From Clostridia bacterium (GTDB taxonomy: Bacteria > Bacillota > Clostridia > UMGS1883): a stretch of 9,957 nt of DNA. The position numbers and the translations under genes were made by a program. The stretch spans positions 1-9,957 of the forward strand of contig JAJQCX010000123.1 in NCBI GenBank assembly GCA_021202495.1. The letters are read 5' to 3'. The notes beneath the pieces are model-generated. The model had not been told where the DNA came from and ran no database searches. It saw only the letters and a list, made by a program, of their open reading frames with translations. Shown in pieces: positions 1 through 6,757 of this stretch; position 1 is the first letter of the stretch, and every line of letters begins with the position of its first letter.

Positions 1-24
1 CCCCTCGTAAAGAACCTTGTCCAT
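1..24 (-). CDS. Start of an unidentified gene (5' fragment, 8 codons)
   Basis: Reading leftward, an ATG at 24-22 opens a frame MDKVLYEG that runs off the window edge. A purine-rich stretch that reads GGGAAAGGTG on the minus strand (about 34-43) lies roughly ten bases upstream and could serve as its ribosome binding site. The start lies 45 bases downstream of the stop codon of the AraC-type regulator on the same strand, so the two may be co-transcribed. Eight residues are too few to assign a function. The call rests only on the start codon, the plausible Shine-Dalgarno site and the gene spacing. Confidence 0.45.
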
Positions 25-69
25 AACTCACACACCTTTCCCTGAATTTTTGTAATTTAAATAATTAAA

Positions 70-897
70 TCAAATTATTTCAATGTCGTCAATATTTGAA
101 TTGTGTGTTTTCGTTATCTTGCGGAATTTGCCGGGGGATTTGCCGAACCGACGGGTGAAGGCTTTGGTGAATTCTTCGGTTGAGTCGTAGCCTAAGATGC
201 GGGCGATTTCGCCGACGGAGAGGCGGTCGTTTTTAAGGAGCAGCAATGCGTCGTTCATGGCTTCGTTCAAGATATATTTTTTGAGGCTCACGCCCATGAT
301 TTCGGAAAAATGGTGCGAAAGGTAGGAGCGGGAAACGTGAAGATAGTCGGCGGTTTCGGCGACGGTTGTTTTTGCGCTGCTGCGGTAGCGGACATAGTTC
401 ACGGCGGCGTCGACGTAGCGTGAAGCTCCCGCTTTGTCGCTTGTTTCGTCGCGGACGAGGGCTGCGGCGAAGGAATAGAAGCGCTCCATTAAGAGAAAGC
501 GGTCGACAACGCCGCCGTCGACAAGCCTTTTTAAGGCGTTGCCGGCGTCGAGCGAAGGAGAATCGGTAAAGATGGGCTTTTCGGGCGAAAGATGCGCCGA
601 TTGGACGAGCTCGGACGCCTTATCGCCGTAAAATTCGACCCAGCGGTATGAAAAGGGGTTTTCCTCGGAGGCGGTGTAGGTTGTGAGCTGTCCCGGGAAA
701 ATCATGAACGCTTGCCCTTTTGAAACGGGAAAAAGCTTGTCGTCAGCTGTGAGCGTGCCCTCACCTTCGTAGACATAGTGGACGAGATAGGTTTTTCTTA
801 TGTGAAGCGCGGGCGCAAAGCCGGGAGCGCAGTCGCGGCTGCCGTATTGAATGATGTTGAAATCGGAAAAACCGCGGTAGTTGTTGGTGTAAAACAT
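70..897 (-). CDS. AraC-family transcriptional regulator
   Basis: This 275-residue protein has the usual two-part layout of sugar-responsive AraC regulators. The N-terminal half (about 20-110) reads like an AraC-type cupin ligand-binding domain, with the typical stretch LVHYVYEGEGTL followed by KGQAFMIFPGQ. The C-terminal third holds two helix-turn-helix units, about 178-200 (VAETADYLHVSRSYLSHHF) and 227-250 (VGEIARILGYDSTEEFTKAF), ending in the family signature FGKSPGKFRK. The start at 897 is preferred over an upstream ATG at 1014: a GGAGGG site lies six bases before it, and the 39-residue extension is a Phe/Leu/Cys-rich run unlike the family. The gene is divergent from the polysaccharide operon and is its likely regulator, probably an activator answering to a sugar or oligosaccharide. 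Family assignment is firm; the effector and target are inferred. Confidence 0.93.
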   Translation of the reverse strand: MFYTNNYRGFSDFNIIQYGSRDCAPGFAPALHIRKTYLVHYVYEGEGTLTADDKLFPVSKGQAFMIFPGQLTTYTASEENPFSYRWVEFYGDKASELVQSAHLSPEKPIFTDSPSLDAGNALKRLVDGGVVDRFLLMERFYSFAAALVRDETSDKAGASRYVDAAVNYVRYRSSAKTTVAETADYLHVSRSYLSHHFSEIMGVSLKKYILNEAMNDALLLLKNDRLSVGEIARILGYDSTEEFTKAFTRRFGKSPGKFRKITKTHNSNIDDIEII

Positions 898-903
898 GAC
901 AAG

Positions 904-909
904 CCCTCC
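904..909 (-). promoter_or_regulatory. Ribosome binding site of the AraC-type regulator
   Basis: On the minus strand these bases read GGAGGG, six bases before the ATG at 897. This near-perfect Shine-Dalgarno site decides the start in favour of 897 over the in-frame ATG at 1014. Confidence 0.85.
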
Positions 910-927
910 GTGAAATGTTTTAAATAT

Positions 928-936
928 ATGATAGCA
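928..936 (-). promoter_or_regulatory. Possible extended -10 element for the AraC-type regulator
   Basis: Read leftward, the sequence is TGCTATCAT, matching an extended -10 (TGnTATNAT-like) about 30 bases before the start codon. The -35 region at the expected distance (951-956, TTTTAT) is poor. A TTGACT further upstream (about 986-991) is too far away to pair with it. The assignment is tentative. Confidence 0.35.
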
Positions 937-979
937 CAGATGCGGGAAAAATAAAAGAGGGAAAATGAAAAAATACAGA

Positions 980-1013
980 GCACAAAAAGTCAAAAGCGGA
1001 GCGCAAAAATGCA
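980..1013 (+). promoter_or_regulatory. Candidate AraC-type operator: two direct repeats 21 bp apart
   Basis: GCACAAAAAGTCA (980-992) and GCGCAAAAATGCA (1001-1013) agree at 10 of 13 positions and start 21 bp apart, about two helical turns. The second copy ends at the base before the -35 hexamer of the operon promoter. Two direct half-sites with this spacing, next to or overlapping the -35 box, is the well-known arrangement of activator sites such as araI in the E. coli araBAD promoter. The region is A-rich, so a chance match is possible. No binding is demonstrated. Confidence 0.4.
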
Positions 1014-1041
1014 TTGAATAATAGGTGAGGAGTGATAGAAT
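1014..1041 (+). promoter_or_regulatory. Sigma-A type promoter with extended -10 for the manA operon
   Basis: A -35 hexamer TTGAAT (1014-1019) is followed after 16 bases by the -10 hexamer TAGAAT (1036-1041). TG at 1033-1034 gives the extended form TGaTAGAAT. Transcription would begin near 1047-1049, leaving a short leader of about 18 bases before the chosen manA start. It is the best promoter-like sequence in the divergent region and the only one seen ahead of the five-gene cluster. Confidence 0.6.
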
Positions 1042-1054
1042 TTAAATAAGAAAT

Positions 1055-1059
1055 GGGGA
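1055..1059 (+). promoter_or_regulatory. Ribosome binding site deciding the manA start
   Basis: GGGGA ends six bases before the ATG at 1066 but abuts the ATG at 1060. A working Shine-Dalgarno spacing therefore exists only for the second ATG, and the protein most likely begins MRGAVKIEP. Confidence 0.55.
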
Positions 1060-1065
1060 ATGCAA

Positions 1066-1959
1066 ATGCGTGGGGCGGTTAAAATTGAGCCAATTTTTAA
1101 GGACTATATTTGGGGCGGAGTGAGGCTGAAAAGCGAGATGAACAAAAAAAGCCCGTTTGAGCGGACGGCGGAGAGCTGGGAGCTTGCCGTCAACAAAAAC
1201 GGCAAAAGCAGGATTGAGAACGGAGAGACGCTTGAGGATTGTATTGCAAAAAACGAGGGCTGCTTGGGAGAGGGGTGCGATGCCCTTCCGATACTCATTA
1301 AGCTGATTGACGCGAAGGAAAGCTTGTCGGTGCAGGTGCATCCGACGGACGAATATGCAAAGCTGCACGAGGGGTGCTTGGGAAAAAGCGAAATGTGGTA
1401 CATAATCGACTGCGACGAAGGGGCAAAGCTTTACTGCGGATTTAAGCAGGACACAAATCGAGAAGAAGTGATAAGCAAAATCGGGAGCGGAACATTTTGC
1501 GATTTGCTGAGCGAATATGAGGTTAAAAAAGGCGACGCGTTTTACATACCGTCAGGCGAAGTACATGCGATAGGCGGCGGGATTTTGCTGATGGAAATAC
1601 AGGAAAATTCGGACGTGACATACAGAGTGTACGATTACGGCAGAGGGCGGAGGCTTGATTTAAAAAAGGCGTTTGACGTGATGAACATGAAAAAGAGCGG
1701 AGGCGCGAGGGTGAAGCTCCCGCTTGAGTGCGAATATTTCAATGTGAGAAAATTAAAGCTTCCGGAAGATAAGGAAATGAAAATGAGTATGGAAAGTTTT
1801 GCGGCGCTGACCGTGACGGAAGGAAGCTGCATAATTTACGCAAACGGAAAGAAAATCGCGTTTGAAAGAGGCGAAACGGCATTCGTTCCGGCGCAGGACG
1901 GTGTGGTGAAGCTTGAAGGTAATGGGGAAATAATTGCGGTAGAAAGGGGCTCAAAATGA
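1066..1959 (+). CDS. manA: Class I mannose-6-phosphate isomerase
   Basis: The 297-residue protein is a type I phosphomannose isomerase, a cytoplasmic zinc enzyme that interconverts mannose 6-phosphate and fructose 6-phosphate. The N-terminus has the family motif IFKDYIWGG. SVQVHPTDEYA (about 88-98) supplies a zinc-binding histidine (H92), KSEMWYI a glutamate (E109), and IPSGEVHAIGGG a second histidine (H167). NSDVTYRVYDYGR (181-193) carries the conserved active-site arginine (R187). The length fits the short Bacillus-type enzymes of roughly 300-320 residues. An ATG two codons earlier (1060) is possible but has no usable ribosome binding site. The stop overlaps the next start as ATGA. Its place at the head of a glycan operon suggests that mannose or a mannose phosphate comes from the substrate, though a general housekeeping role cannot be excluded. 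Confidence 0.93.
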   Translation: MRGAVKIEPIFKDYIWGGVRLKSEMNKKSPFERTAESWELAVNKNGKSRIENGETLEDCIAKNEGCLGEGCDALPILIKLIDAKESLSVQVHPTDEYAKLHEGCLGKSEMWYIIDCDEGAKLYCGFKQDTNREEVISKIGSGTFCDLLSEYEVKKGDAFYIPSGEVHAIGGGILLMEIQENSDVTYRVYDYGRGRRLDLKKAFDVMNMKKSGGARVKLPLECEYFNVRKLKLPEDKEMKMSMESFAALTVTEGSCIIYANGKKIAFERGETAFVPAQDGVVKLEGNGEIIAVERGSK

Positions 1960-3440
1960 AAAATCCGGTGATAAGAGGGTTTAACCCGGATCCGTCGATA
2001 ATTCGGATAGGAGATACATATTACATTGCGGCGTCGACGTTTCAGTGGTACCCGGGAGTTGAGATTTACGAATCGAAGGATTTGGAGCATTGGCGGCTGC
2101 ATTCGACGCCGTTGAAGCTCGATTTGAAGGGAGTGCCCGACGGGGGCGGCGTGTGGGCGCCGTGTCTGTCGTATGACGGGAGGAAGATATACCTTGTTTA
2201 TACGATAGTAAAAGAGCGCGGAGTAATGATGCAGACGGATAATTTTGTCGCGACGGCTTTTGACATTGACGGAGAGTGGAGCGAGGGAAAATATCTCAAT
2301 TCAATGGGCTTTGACCCGTCGCTCTTTCACGATGACGACGGGAAAAAGTATTTGATAAACCTTGACAATCACTATCTCAACCGATTTAACGGGCTGTGGC
2401 TGACGGAATTTGACGAGGAAAAGGGACTCATTGGCGAGCCGAAAAAAATATACGCTCAAAAAGAGGACGAACTGGTCGAGGGGGCGCACATATATCATCT
2501 GAACGGTTGGTACTATCTCTTAAAGGCGCAGGGAGGCACGGGCGAGCGGCACAGCGCGCAGGTTTCGCGAAGCAGAAGCATTTGGGGTGAATATGAGGAC
2601 GACGAAAAAATACTTCTTCATTCGAGAGATAATCCCGATCTCTATATTCAATGCGCGGGGCACGCGGATATTGTGAAAACGCCGTTGGGTTGGGTGATGT
2701 GCCATTTGGGCGAAAGGCGCGGGCTCGGAATTTGCGGGAGGGAGACCTGCATGGAAAATGTGTGTTTTACCGAAGACGGGTGGCTGAGGCTTGAAGGCGG
2801 AGGAAATACGCCGTGCGAGGAATTTCATTCGGGGCTGGAAAGTCATACTTATGAAGAAGAAAGATACTGCGATTTTAAGCGGGGGAAGATTGCAAAATGC
2901 TTTAAGAGTTTGCGAGAAGAGGTAAAGACGGAATTTGTGCCGCAGGGGCTTAAGCTGCGCGGCGGCGTGGGGCTGACGAGCAGATTTGACCAAACGCTTT
3001 TGGCGGTAAAGATAGACGAAGAAAATTTCAGAGCCGAGACGAAGGTGACGTTTTCGCCGAAAAACGAAAAGCAGCTTGCAGGACTCATAATGTATTATGA
3101 TTCAATGCGCTGGCATTTCTGCCATTTGACAAAATCCGCCGAAGGAGATCAAGAAATAAGAGTATTGACGTGCGAAGACAATTCACTTAAAATAGTAGTG
3201 AGAAAAAAATACGACGGCGAAAGCGTGCGGTTTGCGGCGGAACTTTTGGGCGAAAAAATAACATTTTACGCAAACGGCGAAAGGCTGTGCGAAGCTCCCG
3301 CGAAAACCATAAGCTCAAAAAGCGTCGCACTCGGGTTTACCGGGGCGATGGCGGGGATGTGCGTAATCGATATGTACGAAAAGTCGCGCGAGGCGGTGTT
3401 TGAATATTTTGACTGGAGAGATGAAGATGAACGAATTTGA
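1956..3440 (+). CDS. GH43 beta-xylosidase / alpha-L-arabinofuranosidase-like glycosidase
   Basis: This 494-residue protein has a five-bladed beta-propeller GH43 domain (about 1-300) and a C-terminal concanavalin-like beta-sandwich (about 315-490), the two-domain form of exo-acting GH43 beta-xylosidases. The three catalytic acids are visible: general base D12 in GFNPDPS, pKa-modulating D120 in GFDPSLFHDDDG, and general acid E175 in LVEGAHIYH. H236 in CAGHADIV matches the conserved histidine near the active-site centre. There is no signal peptide, so it should act in the cytoplasm on imported oligosaccharides, releasing xylose or arabinose from non-reducing ends. The start overlaps the manA stop by four bases and has AAAGGGG six bases upstream. 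The family call is strong; xylose versus arabinose cannot be decided from sequence alone. Confidence 0.92.
   Translation: MKNPVIRGFNPDPSIIRIGDTYYIAASTFQWYPGVEIYESKDLEHWRLHSTPLKLDLKGVPDGGGVWAPCLSYDGRKIYLVYTIVKERGVMMQTDNFVATAFDIDGEWSEGKYLNSMGFDPSLFHDDDGKKYLINLDNHYLNRFNGLWLTEFDEEKGLIGEPKKIYAQKEDELVEGAHIYHLNGWYYLLKAQGGTGERHSAQVSRSRSIWGEYEDDEKILLHSRDNPDLYIQCAGHADIVKTPLGWVMCHLGERRGLGICGRETCMENVCFTEDGWLRLEGGGNTPCEEFHSGLESHTYEEERYCDFKRGKIAKCFKSLREEVKTEFVPQGLKLRGGVGLTSRFDQTLLAVKIDEENFRAETKVTFSPKNEKQLAGLIMYYDSMRWHFCHLTKSAEGDQEIRVLTCEDNSLKIVVRKKYDGESVRFAAELLGEKITFYANGERLCEAPAKTISSKSVALGFTGAMAGMCVIDMYEKSREAVFEYFDWRDEDERI
3415..3420 (+). promoter_or_regulatory. Ribosome binding site deciding the GH88 start
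   Basis: GGAGAG ends six bases before the ATG at 3427 but directly abuts the ATG at 3421, and it lies downstream of the ATG at 3400. This favours MNEFEAIWERL as the N-terminus. The site lies inside the end of the GH43 gene, so translation of the two may be coupled. Confidence 0.6.
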
Positions 3441-4527
3441 AGCGATATGGGAAAGGCTTGAAAGTAAGCTTTCAAAAACGGCGGTGAAAAGCCGCGAAAA
3501 GCTGCCGTATACGACGTTTGACGGTGTGCATGACGATAAATCGGAAACGGACATTTGCTGGTGGACGAACGGGTTTTGGCCTGGGCTGATGTGGATAATG
3601 TACAACGCGACGGGGAAAGAGGATTACTTGATAACGGCGCGGAAAGCGGAGGAAAAGCTTGATCGGGCGTTTTATCTGCGCGACGGGCTGCACCATGACG
3701 TGGGCTTTATGTGGCATTTATCCTGCGGGGCGGACTACCGTTTGACGGGAAGCGAGGACGCGAGGGTGCGGGCGCTGTATGCGGCGGATTTTCTGGCGGC
3801 GCGCTATCGGTTAAACGGAGGCTTTATACGCGCGTGGAACGCCGAAAACGGAGACAGCCGCGAGGGCCGGACGATAATCGACTGCATGATGAATATACCG
3901 CTGCTCTACTGGGCGAGCGGGGAGACGGGCGACGATAGGTACAAGGAAATCGCCATGAGCCACGCCGACATGACGCTGCGCGACCATGTGCGGGGCGACG
4001 GGAGCGTAAATCACATCTGCATCCACGACCCGAAGACGGGAGAGCTGATAAAAACGCTCGGCGGGCAAGGGTTTGCCGAGGGGTCGAGCTGGTCGCGGGG
4101 GCAGGCATGGGCAATATACGGCTTTGCGCAAAGCTACATGAAGACGGGCGAGGAGCGGCATTTTGACGCGGCGAAGCGATGTGCGAATTATTTTATCGCG
4201 ATGACGATTGAGGACGCCGTGCCGCAGAGCGATTTTAGAGCTCCGAAGGGCAAAATTCTCTACGACACGACGGCGGGAGTTATCGCCGCGTGCGGAATGA
4301 TTGAGATTGCAAACTGCGGCGGCGAGGCGGCGTACAGATACGCGGCGGAACGGATTGTGAAGGAAACGGCGGAGCGGTTTTGCGATTTTACGCTAAATGA
4401 GGACAGCGTTGTGCAAATGGGCTCCGAAAGCTACCACAGCGACAAGGGGCAGCTGCCGATAATATACGGCGACTTTTACTTCGCGGAGGCGCTGAGTCTG
4501 CTCTTGGGATTTGGGAGAACAAACTGA
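3427..4527 (+). CDS. GH88 unsaturated glucuronyl hydrolase
   Basis: The 366-residue protein matches family GH88, alpha/alpha-barrel enzymes that remove the 4,5-unsaturated uronic acid left at the non-reducing end by polysaccharide lyases, by hydrating its double bond. Both catalytic aspartates are recognisable: D91 in LHHDVGFMW and D152 in TIIDCMMNIPLLYW. They sit three residues from the positions known in Bacillus sp. GL1 UGL (D88 and D149). The motif GSSWSRGQAWAIYGFA (219-234) is also typical. Length fits the family (about 370-380), and there is no signal peptide, so it is cytoplasmic. It overlaps the GH43 gene by 14 bases, and its stop shares one base with the next start (TGATG). The adjacent lyase-like genes explain where its unsaturated substrates would come from. 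Starts at 3421 and 3400 are less likely. Confidence 0.93.
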   Translation: MNEFEAIWERLESKLSKTAVKSREKLPYTTFDGVHDDKSETDICWWTNGFWPGLMWIMYNATGKEDYLITARKAEEKLDRAFYLRDGLHHDVGFMWHLSCGADYRLTGSEDARVRALYAADFLAARYRLNGGFIRAWNAENGDSREGRTIIDCMMNIPLLYWASGETGDDRYKEIAMSHADMTLRDHVRGDGSVNHICIHDPKTGELIKTLGGQGFAEGSSWSRGQAWAIYGFAQSYMKTGEERHFDAAKRCANYFIAMTIEDAVPQSDFRAPKGKILYDTTAGVIAACGMIEIANCGGEAAYRYAAERIVKETAERFCDFTLNEDSVVQMGSESYHSDKGQLPIIYGDFYFAEALSLLLGFGRTN

Positions 4528-6740
4528 TGAAAAAATTTGTACACCCCGGGATAGGCTGCACGGAGGAAACGCTTGAAATTATGCGGGAAATGGTGAAAAA
4601 GGGAGCGGAGCCGTGGGAAAGCTATTATTCGGGATTGCTCAAAACAGAATATGCGAAGCTTGATTTTGCGCCTAAGTTAATCGAGCGGATAGAAAACGAC
4701 GCGGACATTGCGCGCTTTAGGGCTGACTGTGAGGCGGCGTGGACGCACATGGTTATTTATTACGCCGAGAAAGATGAGGAATATTTAAAGCTGCCCGAAA
4801 GAATATTTGATTGGTACGGGGAAAGAGAAGACTTTTTCCCGAAGTATTTTACGGATTGCCACATAAAGCTCGGAAAGTACGTCTACACAATGTGCGCGGC
4901 GGCGGACATGGCGAGAGGCAAGGTTGGCGGAGATTTCATTGAAAAATTGGCGGAAAACGCGCTTAAACCGATAGTCGAAGGGGCGCTGCACTGCAACGGA
5001 TATTTCATGAATCAGCACACATACGCAATAATCGGCGCGCTCGCCTACAGCGTTTTAACGGAAAATTTTGAGCTTTATGCCGAAATTGCCGAATGGACGC
5101 TCGTAAACAAAAACGCCGAGAACCACGGGCGAAACGGGGCGCTGACGGGCGTGGTGAGAGAAGTTTCTAAAAACGCACTGACCGGTGAGGCAGTCGAACC
5201 GATAATTGAGCTTGTGGAAATGGGGCGCGACCAGGATCACGCGGAGGGTAATTTGAACAACCTTTTGATGATGATAAGAACGATGGAAATGCAGAAGACG
5301 CGCTTTGACGAAAGGGGCGAGGTTGCGGAGGGCGGCGAAAGACCGATATGCTTTGCGGATAACAGGCTCTTAAAGGGGTTTGAAGCCTATGCAAAATACA
5401 ACCTCGGCTTTGAAACGCCGTGGGTTCCGACAGAGGCGGAAAGCGTCGGGGTGAAGGTTATTTATGACGCGCCGTCGTCGCAGGGGGAGGGCAATTTCAG
5501 CCTCAACGGATTTGCGGCGGGGTATTACGCATATAAGGCGTTGGGGTGCGATGAAAATGAAATGAAATACACGGCGCTCGCGTATGACACGCTTTACCCT
5601 TACTTTTACGAAACGGCGATGAGCGGGAACTTTATAACGGCGCTGCACAATTACGCCTTTGACTTTTGGATTGGGCTGCATAGCTTGGCGGAGGATAAAA
5701 AAGAACGGTCAAAAAAAGCGCGGGAGATGAAGGACGTATCGTTTGAAAATAGCGGCATGATAACGGCTTTTTTGAACGCGGCGGGCGGATTCGGCGTGAA
5801 GATGAAGGTCAAAGGCATTGCGAAAATAGAGATGCAAAGCGGAAATAAAAGCATCATGCAATATGTGACGGACAGCGGGGGCGATTGGAAAAAGGTATTT
5901 TTTGAAATTGATGTTAGAAGGCGGCTTTTTATTGAGGTTTCGGGCGATGCGGTTTTCGGCGAGTTTTGCGACGCGGAGCCTGTAAGATGGCGAGACGAAA
6001 CAAAAATTTACGACGCTGTTTTGGGCGAGGCGTGCGCGGTTGACACGGCGCTCGAAGGCGAGGAAGAAAAGAAAATGCTCTTTTTGCCGGAGAGGGAAGG
6101 AAAATTTGTTTTCTTCGCCGAGGCGGAAAGAAACGGCGTAAGCGGAGTTAAGCGAATTGAGGTGAACGTGTGGAAAAGCATTGAGGAGGCAACAAGGAGC
6201 ACCGCAGCGGAATTTGACGAAAAAAAGCGCTATGAAAAGGCATCGCTTGAAAGAATGCGGCGCGCGGAGGAAAGCGGCAATTTGTACGAAATGCGAAAGG
6301 CGGCGGGCGAGGCAAGGCTGCTCAATCCCTATCTTTCGGACGGCAGTCTCAACTGGGGCAAAATATGCACGGCGAACGAGGATTTTGCGGAAAATTACAT
6401 GAACGACGACCCGAAAGTATACGGCAGCGTGTGGAACGAAAAGCAAGAATTCATAATGGATTTCGGCGAAAATTTCCGCATAAGGGTTGATGAAGTGCGC
6501 ATAAGGGCGCGGGGCGGATTCCCCACGAGAGTGAACAAAAGCGCGGTTTACGCCTCAAACGATGCAAAGGAGTGGGTGAAGATAACGCCCGAGGCAAAAA
6601 TTACGCCCGAAATGCAAAGCTTAAAATCGGAAAGCGGGGAGCGGTGGCGATATGTCAAGGTAAAGCGAAATGACAAGAATGATGTGCCGGTTTTGGACAT
6701 CGGGGTTTTAAAAATATTCGGCGAAAGATACGAACTGTAA
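4527..6740 (+). CDS. Alginate-lyase-like polysaccharide lyase without a signal peptide
   Basis: This 737-residue protein opens with FVHPGIGCTEETLEIM, typical of proteins with an alginate-lyase-like alpha-helical toroid domain (PF05426-like, the fold of PL5 and PL38), covering about 5-390. Features shared with the downstream paralogue include EMGRDQDHAEG (R234, D235, H238) and an Asn (N162 in MNQHTY) where PL5-type lyases place their charge-neutralising Asn. A middle beta-rich region (about 400-550) is unassigned. Residues about 600-737 resemble an F5/8 type C or CBM32-like domain (VYASNDAKEWVKIT, then RYVKV). No signal peptide is seen: the N-terminus is charged and begins straight at the domain. 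GGGAG lies nine bases before the ATG, which overlaps the GH88 stop. It probably cleaves uronic-acid oligosaccharides in the cytoplasm to feed the GH88 enzyme. Lyase activity and substrate are inferred. Confidence 0.78.
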   Translation: MKKFVHPGIGCTEETLEIMREMVKKGAEPWESYYSGLLKTEYAKLDFAPKLIERIENDADIARFRADCEAAWTHMVIYYAEKDEEYLKLPERIFDWYGEREDFFPKYFTDCHIKLGKYVYTMCAAADMARGKVGGDFIEKLAENALKPIVEGALHCNGYFMNQHTYAIIGALAYSVLTENFELYAEIAEWTLVNKNAENHGRNGALTGVVREVSKNALTGEAVEPIIELVEMGRDQDHAEGNLNNLLMMIRTMEMQKTRFDERGEVAEGGERPICFADNRLLKGFEAYAKYNLGFETPWVPTEAESVGVKVIYDAPSSQGEGNFSLNGFAAGYYAYKALGCDENEMKYTALAYDTLYPYFYETAMSGNFITALHNYAFDFWIGLHSLAEDKKERSKKAREMKDVSFENSGMITAFLNAAGGFGVKMKVKGIAKIEMQSGNKSIMQYVTDSGGDWKKVFFEIDVRRRLFIEVSGDAVFGEFCDAEPVRWRDETKIYDAVLGEACAVDTALEGEEEKKMLFLPEREGKFVFFAEAERNGVSGVKRIEVNVWKSIEEATRSTAAEFDEKKRYEKASLERMRRAEESGNLYEMRKAAGEARLLNPYLSDGSLNWGKICTANEDFAENYMNDDPKVYGSVWNEKQEFIMDFGENFRIRVDEVRIRARGGFPTRVNKSAVYASNDAKEWVKITPEAKITPEMQSLKSESGERWRYVKVKRNDKNDVPVLDIGVLKIFGERYEL

Positions 6741-6757
6741 GAAAGGATGAAAATGAA

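Noticed and set aside
59..80. AT-only inverted repeat (AAATAATT, AATTATTT) at the 3' end of the regulator gene, considered as a terminator
   Set aside because: The stem has no G-C pairs and no following T-tract at the right place, so it is more likely chance in an AT-rich spacer.
366..569. Arginine-rich 67-codon open frame on the plus strand
   Set aside because: It is antisense to the well-supported AraC-type regulator, and its arginine richness follows from GC-rich codons read in the wrong frame.
898..1014. N-terminal extension of the AraC-type regulator from an ATG at 1014
   Set aside because: The extension is an aromatic and leucine-rich run unlike the family, no ribosome binding site supports it, and GGAGGG points to the ATG at 897. 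It would also cover the divergent promoter region.
5709..6446. 245-codon open frame on the minus strand
   Set aside because: It lies wholly inside the plus-strand lyase-like gene, has low-complexity basic and aromatic composition and no recognisable domain: a shadow frame.
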